Positions 55,862 to 64,000 of a DNA stretch of 64,000 bases are shown here, piece after piece. The notes below the pieces were generated by a model. The model saw nothing but the letters and a program-made list of their open reading frames with translations, searched no databases and was not told where the DNA came from. Origin of the DNA: Rhodocollybia butyracea. Taxonomy: Eukaryota > Basidiomycota > Agaricomycetes > Agaricales > Omphalotaceae. The stretch lies in contig JADNRY010000135.1 in assembly GCA_015501585.1 (NCBI GenBank), positions 102,984-166,983 on the forward strand, written 5' to 3'. A program made the translations under genes and the position numbers. Position 1 is the stretch's first letter. Each line of letters starts with the position of its first letter.

Positions 55862-58812
55862 ATGTCTGCCTCGCTTCGCCTACTGCTTATCCAAATGCCA
55901 TGATATGTTCCTCTTCTTGCCGTTGGTCTTTTGAAGACTCTTCGCAATGGTTCAACGTTCAAGCCCAGTAAGAAGTGTCTACTGCGAACTCGTGACTAAG
56001 TATTGCGTTTCATGAGTACCAGCTATGGCGCTGATGAGTGTGATATCAGTCCTGGCCAGGCCAGGCAGCTTTGCGACGCATACATGACCGCAGGTATCTT
56101 TCCGAAAGTATAGGTACCCGAGAAGTGACTACCGCTTTCTCATCTGGTAAGCTCATAGAAGTTGCTTTGATTATAATTGCTCACACATAAGTAGCTTGAA
56201 GGCGGTGGTGGTGTTGTGAGTCTTCGCTGATTCGAATGGAGATCTATAGACACACCTTCTCGAGAAGGAGGGAAGAGAGTGGCAAACTGAATGAGAGTGA
56301 CACACAATCTGTCATGCGGCAGGTGTGACAGGGTCGGTCTGGGTTGCGAAAGGCGCTGTCCCGCCTCATGCCAGCTGAACTCTCGTCAAGTGTTCATCAT
56401 ATCTCTCATCATTAATGCTTTAGATGAACTGTTGCCACGTACTTTGCCAAATTATCCTACAAGTGTTGGTGTTTCAAGTCGATTCCGAGTCGAAACCGAG
56501 TTGTTCCGAAATAAGCGCTGCATTATTTAGGCGCTTCAATCAATTTTTACTTTCGTCTTGTAACGCCCACATCTCCAGTGATCATGAAGCAGATCGTCTG
56601 AAAAGCGCCTGAGTACCCGGCCTTGATGTACATAATCGAAGCAGTAAAGATCGGACTTTTCGGGTACGCTCATCTGTCTGTGTTCTCTAGTCATCCCTGG
56701 ACTAATATCTATCTCTTCCAGACCTGACGTCTTTGCCCCTTGATCAGCCTATATTTGTTTCATGGAGCCAGCCTGCTGGTACAAAATCAGTTTACATTCC
56801 CTGCATTCCCTTTGCCTTCTGCTCGATTTATGCATACGCACTTCTGTCACTGCTGTTGGAACCATAACTAAAGTTCCGGAATGCCGCCGGGACTTACTAG
56901 TCGAGTGGTTGGCCCTCTCGAAGTGCTACGAGTTTGGTATATCTGGTATGTAACCCACTTGTCTGGGGTCGTGCAATGATACACCGATGCGCGCCCTTCC
57001 TTTGATAACTAGTATGTACATCGATTTACGTTTCCGTTGCAACCGGGCTTGCTTAGTACCGCTGTGACAGCCTGTGAGAAAGGAAACAATGTCAATTCAA
57101 GAAATGGATACGAGGCATACCAGAGCGTACCCCAGGTAAGATTCGGCTATGACTATGCCGGTAGATCTTTCAAGATGTTATTCCCGACCATCATATCAAG
57201 TCCCGGGAAGAATCAGCAATAGGCTAACGCTCTTGAGCTCTCGTTAATGTTTGATGGCCCAGCCTCAAACATCCCGCCAATGGCAAGCCTCCTATGTCCG
57301 ATAAGTACCTTGAGGAAGCACATTCAGCGGCTTTATTTGGAGACAATATCGACTGATGCCGCTGGTGCTCTTAGACTTGTAGGATCAGGGGTGAGAAAGA
57401 AGTCAACTAATATCAAGGATATGGGACAGAGGAGCAAAAGTCAGCATCGCAGCAACTGAAGACAGGATTATAGCTTCCGGTAAGTTCTTCATTGTGGTCA
57501 TGTTCTTTGCTTGTCGGTTTTTTCCTCTACTCTTAGTGTCCTACTTTCTTATTAACAATGTTCTACTAGTTTTCTCCCTTCGGATGACATGCTGGCTATA
57601 ACTAGTTAATGTGCCTCAATGGGCATGGTGCTACATCATACTGTTGCCATTTCTAGCGTCCTTGTTTGCTATGCATGGTCAGAGATGGGTGCCTACGTTC
57701 AAGGTACGGTCAGTTCTCATAATCGCGTTGGCAATTCAGGAGTGATTCAGAAGGCCAGAATCGCCTCAGACTTACGATTTAATCTGACCAAGCGCCGGGT
57801 TTCATTCAGGTCTGAGTCAGTATAAGGTGAAACGCTTCCAGGAGGCACTTCACCGAGGCGATTCTGGTGAATTTTAAGCATGGTGGATTGCCTCCAAAAA
57901 GTGATTCACTTGTCCGCGATTCAGATTGCAATGCAGTAGCTGAATCAAACTTGAATTTAAGAATTGACCGTACCTAATAACGAGATGTTCAAGGCAAGTA
58001 ACAATTTTAGTTGTATACACGTTGATCATTATTGCGGCTGAACCACCAGGGATTTTCCTGCAAGGAAAATCTTCGGATTGTGATGTCATTAGTACAAATG
58101 TACAGATGTTCCCTAAAACAAACATTCCAGTTGTATGGAGCTGAAATAAATCCCATTCCAGCATTCGGAGGTTTCCAAATGGAAATTTGAATAATTCATC
58201 AGCGACTGACTGGTGAGTTTTTCAATCAACTCCCCATTTTGCTCTGGATACCCATCATTGTTCTGCGGCTCTGCAGAGCCTCTGTACTACTTAGCCTTGT
58301 TTCTTTCCTGACGCAGTAGGTTGCTTTCATCAACTCGTATCATATTATCCGATAAAATCAAAATGTGTCAATATCCCTATATCTTTCAGAACAAGTGCTC
58401 AAGGAAACTGGATCATCTGGCTTTGTGCTATGCCTCCAGGCTGTGGGTCGTTTGGAGCATTCAAGTTTGACATGATAGCGGCGGAGCGGGGGATGCCGAG
58501 TATACCGCACTCGATCGTAATTTTTTTGCCAAGCGGTTGCTTAAAGGACAAAATATCAAGGTCCTGTCAAGGGAGTGACAATATTTTGATGCACTGACTT
58601 GAATTTGTCTCAATCGGACATTCACCCATGCGCGTTAGGCAGATAGTACAAGGGTTGGTTCATCAAGATGCAGTACTTGAATCAATGTTTCCTGAACAAG
58701 AAATTAGGTGACGTCTTAAAAACCAAAAAAGGAATTATTGCATTGCAGCACAAATTTTGAAGCTCAAAAGCATGTTCCGTAACGAATCTGGTATGGGATA
58801 TTCAGTCTTCTC
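55862..58812. other. Unrecognised region
   Basis: Only short frames. At 56504 TTCCGAAATAAGCGCT resembles the terminus found at 18529 and 22411, so an element of that family may begin here. The rest shows no family or target duplication I could fix. Confidence 0.35.
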
Positions 58813-58905
58813 TTGTCTTTCCTCCATAGTATAAATTGGTTAGACCCTTGTTTTTTTGCCACTTTACATCGACTGCCCCACCTCTACCTGCCAGTTCCAA
58901 AGACT

Positions 58906-61105
58906 ATGGGTACATCCCTTAGCACCGTGAATGTCCCCAACTGGCAAGCGGCATGTGCCTCAAAGTTCAATTGCACGTCTGACGGTCTAGTCAATATCCT
59001 CGGCGAGCCCATTTTTCCTACATGCTTTGCCAATGGTAGCCTTTCCGCTGACGTCTGGGCATATCAGCTAGAGCTTGCCAGCAAAACTGCGGTAGTAGTG
59101 TACTCAGACAAGTAAGTACAGCACCATATTTCGACGGAGTCACTTTTAACGTACGGAAAGAGCATAGACTTCACTTCCTCTGCAATTACCATCACAACTT
59201 GGCTGCTACCGTGGCTTTCCCTCATAGCCCAGCTACCCTTTGAGGCCAACGGTTCTATGGATTTAATCAGCGCCTGCTTGTCTATCGGAAGTCCGGCATT
59301 GGCTGCCTACTCCATTGCACTCACAGCTTTCAATCAACGTTATATTGTCAACGCATTCCAACACATCAAAGAAATGGCCCAGAGTAATTCACGTTGCTAT
59401 TATATGATTAAAAGGATCGACGCCGCCGCATTTATCCTGCAGGAGACACAGCAATGCCCTATGCGTGCCGATCAGCGGGGGGGTAAACTAGCCAGCCTCA
59501 TCATTTTGGATGAAGATAATGGCCAGGAAAAATTTTGGATAACTGCGGAGAAAGACCTTCGCAACACACGCCGTGGTTTTACTCGGTCATTCCTTGCGCA
59601 AGGTACGTATCTGATGAGTACATGTTCATTGTTTTGAAACTAAGATATCAGCTCGCAGTTTTATTGGCCTTTTTGGCCTACCTGATTTCATTTATGGCGG
59701 CCGTCCAAGAGTCGCTTGGAAACCCTGACGTTGGTCTTCAATTTGCATCCAGTACTGTCTGGAGTTGGATGTACGGTTTTCCTCTTCGCCGCATGTATTA
59801 ATGGGTAACTCATCACATAATTGCAGGTTCCCTATTGTCTTTGTGCAAGTTCTCTCTCACACAGCTCTGTTCGTGGGCTTATACATTCCAGTTATATTCA
59901 TGTAGGATCACAGTGCAAGATCGGAAACATTAAGAAGGCTCTGACGGACCACAAATTCATTTCCGAGTCATGCATTGCCGGGAATGCTGGGTATGTGGCT
60001 CAGACAGCCCTCCGCCCAAGTGCTGACTTGGTGGTTTGTACCGATATGGGAAGTAGGGATATTAGCCCAAACACGTCTATTCCGCTTCTACCCCTCCACT
60101 GCCACCATGCATCTACGGATCATCTACAGGAGCCTTCTTTAAGCACGACTCAAGTAGACATTACGGTGGACCCAGCGTCACAGTGGCCCTCTCCAACCAT
60201 AAGTATGGGCAGCATGCAGAATGTAGATCCATATTCACGTTCCAGCACCATCCCATCTAAACAGCCTGGAACTTTACCTGCTGCACCCGAGCTTGTGCCT
60301 TCTCCATTTTCTCCTCCGAGGTGGTGGGGTTTTGAGGTGCAGGGCGATGAAAAGACAGAGGGTCCGGTCTACAACTATGCCCGTATCCTCACCTGGTTCA
60401 CATTTTCTGGGCATGTACAGGTAGGATTTGAAAATGCAATCACCAGCCTCAAATCAACGATGGTTCAACCAGTAACGACGTGCGATTCTACTCCCCAATG
60501 TCGTTTAGAACCAGACCTCAAAGCCTTTCTGCCATTATCTGCTCTCCATCAGCATCCCCACGTGATTCACTCCATGCTTAAAGCTGCCTTTGTTGCGCTA
60601 CTTCTCCAATGGGGTACCACTGGAGCTGCTATTTTTGTGGCATACAGAAGCCGGCTATTGGACTTGGGTGCCGTTCAGGAAGTTATCTTCTGTATGGAAT
60701 TGCTGCCACCATCTCCTGGCTTATGCTTGTCTTTTCCAACCTTGTCTCGCATGAAATCATGCAGAGACTAGAGGTTCAAGATGAACGAAGCACACATAGT
60801 CTGAGCGCACTGGCAGTTATTACGCGGCTCACAGGCAAGGCTATTGCTGTAGCCAATGCAGCTTGGCTCATCACATCTAGTTAATGGAGGATATTGGATC
60901 ATTTCAAACCTGTTGGTGTCAGGCGGATGTCTTGCAATTTCACAAGCATGGATGGACAGTAGTCTTCAAGAGCGCGTCTGATCTTAAAAATGTTGCTGGA
61001 GGAATCTGGATAGGAGGATTTGTATGGTCCATGACGATATGCATCACCATTGCAGTTATCTTTGCATCCCAGTTTAATGCAAAAAGGAAGACTTCTGAAT
61101 CTTAA
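58906..61105 (+). pseudogene. Large membrane protein of an agaricomycete family, decayed
   Basis: Exons 58906-59111, 59163-59602 and 59659-59770 splice in frame, then a last large exon follows from about 59827. Motifs: ITTWLLPWLSLIAQLPFE, then a soluble region SRCYYMIKRIDAAAFILQE, a membrane segment LLAFLAYLISFMAAV, then YNYARILTWF and LLQWGTTGAAIF. After a shift come IGLGCRSGSYLLYG and FQTCWC, and the last helix. I recall this set from large agaricomycete membrane proteins of unknown function. One-base frame changes are needed near 59903, 60640 (T5 run) and 60880, so the copy is a pseudogene unless these are assembly indels. It could also start at 58813. Confidence 0.6.
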
Positions 61106-62181
61106 TTAAGATATCAATATCATTTACCATACTTATATTTACTGCTTATCACTGTTTTAATTTCTTGTTGTACTCAGAACCAACTTACATTTAGAAATGA
61201 CTAGAAATAAACATATTACTCCTGGGGTTCTTGTTCCAATTAGAAATGTCCACGAGTCCAGGTCTTCACAAGTACTTGCAGATATCACTCGTGGGAAAAC
61301 CCGCAAGTATCTGACTTGCGGATCCGGATCCCTGTTTCTCACGGGTCTTGTGTGGGTCACACTGTCACAGGTCAGACCTGGGGAAATTTTGGTTGACTTG
61401 CAAGTATGTAAGGCCTCTAGGCAGTGCTTAAATCAAACAAAAGAACACAACAAGCTTTATAGCATGTAGTGTACCAATGTAAAGAAAGACTTCCTTAGTA
61501 AGTCATACAGTAGATAGTATATACAAAATGAATAAATTGTAATATAAAAGAAAATTGAATGGCGACACAGCGCCTTAGTACAAGTAACAGCGTAGCCGTT
61601 ACCCCTCCCCCACAGGACAAGCTTTGCAGAAGCGAGGCAATGATAGAGATGGATATGAGACTCCAGCATTGGCATAACACTGGGAGTCTCAAAGGTTGGC
61701 TTGACCTTTGAGACTCACGTCTCATTCATCTGCTGAACACCTTCAGCGGACATAGGTGCTGCTTCAGAGGAAGTAGTGATGGTTGGTGCGGGGCAGCACC
61801 TGCGGGATTTGTTGCCACAGTGAAGGTGATGTTCAAAACCAATGGTGTTGTCATTGCAGTGGATAAAGTAGGGGCTCCCATATGACTAGACAATGCTGTG
61901 GGTTGTGCAGTGTTGTTGTGTTCAGAACTTGTGTGGGACCAGGACCAAGTCCTGTCCTGGAGTTCCAGTAATCCTCAATGTCCACCGCTTTCACAGATAC
62001 AACTGGTGCTGCAAGTAGACCTCTATGGTTTCCTCAGGATTGTTCTGGCCCAATGTTATGGACTGTAAAGTCCTCATCTTAACATAGCTCGTTGGGGGTC
62101 TTAGTGCAAGGGATGCCTTCCCTCATAAATCCTTCCCTCAAGTAACATGTTGGCTTAGTACTTATCCCGCTTTGATATGTC
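61106..62181. other. No gene; GC-rich R2 piece at 61255-61395
   Basis: The R2 piece reads ACTCGTGGGAAAACCCGCAAG, GGATCCGGATCCCTG and CACAGGTCAGACC. The remaining sequence has short frames only. An imperfect inverted repeat GAGTCTCAAAGGTTGGC / CTTTGAGACTC occurs at 61684-61715. Confidence 0.45.
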
Positions 62182-62999
62182 TGTCATGCCCCATCCTCAA
62201 TTCTACTTCTGCTAGACCCAATGCCGACAAATATAGCTTCCGCCATCAATCCTGACAAATGGCTTATACTGCCTTACCATGTGCCAACCATTACTTCTGC
62301 TAGACCCAATTCCAACAAATATAGCTTCTGCCATCAATCCCGACAAATGGCTTATACTGCCTTACCATGTGCCAACCATTAATTCCCCAGTCATAATGAT
62401 AGCTCCCTAATACGCCCTCCAATTGTGCACATAACGCATAACTCCATTATTCCCTTCCATCTACTCGCCTTGTTCCATTTTGAATCTTCTCCTTGTATTC
62501 TACCTGCTTCCACTACTCCTTGTATTTTCTTCCCTGTCATCCTACCTACTTGCCTAGTTATTCTTTACGACCCTCTTATTTCTGAACACTTAAATACTCA
62601 CTCGATACTTCCAATACGGTAGATTTGCTATATTGAAACAACCCCCAGTTACCAACTCATTTCTCAACTTATCAGTTTCTTCTACTCAGTTTCTTCACTA
62701 CATGTTTTCTTCACTCTGCAATATACTCTCTTTGATTCCAATTCATTGCACTCTGTCAAGTCAGCTTCCGCTCAACTTTCCGCTGCCAATATCTCACCTT
62801 CGGAAATCAATTTCCTTCCTTGGCTTACTCATACAGTTCATTCTATCACTCTTCCGGATTCCGCTTGTACATTCTACATTGTCGTTATTCCAAGATCGAG
62901 TACACTATCTACAAATCATTCTGACAGAACCTTCCGTCGCCTCTATTCAAGATAGTCACTTATATTCTGTTGCCATAAGGATCCACCTAGATCCTTACA
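62182..62999 (-). mobile_element. Solo LTR, family A, copy 4, inverted (TSD ATGTC)
   Basis: Runs TGTCATGCCCC to GATCCTTACA, 818 bp, flanked by ATGTC at 62177-62181 and 63000-63004. It is the reverse orientation of the copies at 17496 and 24431. It contains a direct duplication of about 75 bp (TTCTGCTAGACCCAAT ... ATGTGCCAACCATTA) at 62207-62380. Confidence 0.9.
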
Positions 63000-63004
63000 A
63001 TGTC

Positions 63005-63866
63005 CTGTAGTTTCGAGTATACATATTTGCCTCGGCAAACAGCTATCATGCTTGGGCTCTGTATAACTCTCTTATTGCATTGTATAACACATGCAAAATG
63101 TCAAAATGTATGGTTACACACCTTAGGCCGATTTTAGGCCTAATAGTGTGGTTATGTGCTTCCTGACCCGCCTTTTTGCTATTAATCAGAATCTCACATC
63201 CTGAAAGACCTACCTCTTCATGTATCTCAAACTACAGGACCTTCTGCATTGGATGTGATCTTTGAGCATGGGAGGTGCCTTGACACCACAGGCCAGGGTG
63301 TTTTTCCATTGCTGGAAACAGACTGTGAAAAGGTGTGGGAATACTTTCCTTTAAGAGTTTCCATTTTGGGAAATGTTTATTATCCACTTTGTAATTTTTC
63401 TCTTTCCCACTTGAGATTAAGTCATTTTCTCAGCTGTAAAAGAAATCGGGAGATGATTGGAAATGGTTCTTTGATGGTTTTTTAGCCTGAAAAACCATTC
63501 TGATCATCTCTCAATTTCTTTTATAGCTGAGAAAATGACATAATTTCCAATGAGAAAGAGGTAAATTAAAATGAACTAATTGCAAAGGGGATAAAAGATA
63601 TTTTTATCAAGGAAATTTGTTGTGAAAGATAAAAAATCCTCCAGCTTTTGCTGGACAATTTCCTGAAAGAGAAAGATACCCTGAGCTGTGGTGTGAAAGA
63701 TCAGAAGGATTGGCGAAAAATAATTGGACTTGAACTCCATGGCTCAGAAGCCTCGCATGTAAAGGAACTGGACAAAACAAGGGAAAGTCCCAATGGACCA
63801 TGATAGCTCTTTGGTAAGTATCTTCTGTGTCTTCCAAGGTTCATGACCTATCAAATTCATGTAGAC
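63005..63866. repeat. Long imperfect inverted repeat centred near 63485
   Basis: Arms of about 110-140 bp (roughly 63340-63479 and 63490-63625). GTCATTTTCTCAGCTG pairs with AGCTGAGAAAATGAC, and GGAAATGGTT with AACCATTC. The remainder of the interval has no gene. A foldback or MITE relic is likely. Confidence 0.6.
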
Positions 63867-64000
63867 CATTAAGGATGGACACGAGTCTGGCTCTTTACGG
63901 GTGACCCGTGGGAATACCCGCCTGACCGGATCCGGCAGATCCAGGTACCCATTCCCACGGGTGCGGGTCAGGTCACAGGTCACCCTTGGGGATTTCTGGA
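63867..64000 (+). mobile_element. R2 GC-rich TIR element, left end, runs off the window
   Basis: Starts AAGGATGGACACGAGTC, the inverse of the end at 29310-29328. It continues GACCCGTGGGAATACCCG and GGGTCAGGTCACAGGTCACC, as at 22765. Confidence 0.65.

Noticed and set aside
1..64000. tRNA or rRNA genes
   Set aside because: I found no convincing cloverleaf arms or rRNA core sequences on reading both strands; a tRNAscan-SE run would settle it.

Overview
The window looks like the nuclear genome of an agaricomycete (basidiomycete) fungus. The evidence is short (about 45-60 bp) GT-AG introns, a DUF6698 gene, an NACHT-WD40 gene, and Plavaka, KDZ-type and PIF/Harbinger transposase genes. Most of the 64 kb is nested mobile DNA. 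I recognise few host genes and no tRNA, rRNA or CRISPR array.

Layout, left to right. (1) 1-1008: 5' end of a Plavaka-type transposase on the minus strand, running off the window. (2) 3356-5937: a 16-exon DUF6698 gene whose tail is built from tandemly duplicated mini-exons. (3) 5.9-9.6 kb: degenerate repeats, a small TIR element and a decayed duplicate of sequence from 55.7 kb. (4) 9661-10854: a multi-pass membrane protein gene with one frameshift. (5) 12.3-15.8 kb: a MITE, a KDZ-type remnant and a 273-bp inverted repeat, one arm of which carries an 8-bp-TSD hAT-like element. (6) 16.3-22.8 kb: a broken Copia element with a solo LTR, an element encoding a gag-like zinc-binding protein, and a Gypsy-type solo LTR with a remarkable hairpin array. 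(7) 22.9-35.5 kb: one Copia retrotransposon opened by at least six later insertions. These include two solo LTRs of one family, a 2.4-kb foldback element and a 1.2-kb relative of it. (8) 36878-43807: a Harbinger element with TAA target duplication. Its transposase reading frame is intact, and a 4-kb element with 7-bp TSD sits inside its Myb/SANT partner gene. (9) 45.6-47.7 kb: a truncated element, a repeat array and another solo LTR. (10) 48.1-51.8 kb: an NACHT-WD40 (NLR-type) gene with near-identical WD40 units and several frame breaks. (11) 52.1-58.9 kb: a second hAT-like element and unrecognised sequence. (12) 58.9-61.1 kb: a decayed large membrane-protein gene. (13) 61.2-64 kb: GC-rich MITE pieces, a fourth solo LTR and an inverted repeat.

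The order of insertion can be read from exact target duplications and from empty sites in paralogous copies. The strongest unexplained signal is the hairpin array at 21340-21697. It has nine units with one conserved loop and different but self-complementary stems, and lies just downstream of a TATA box inside an LTR. All splice models, family names and mechanisms come from reading the sequence; no search was run.
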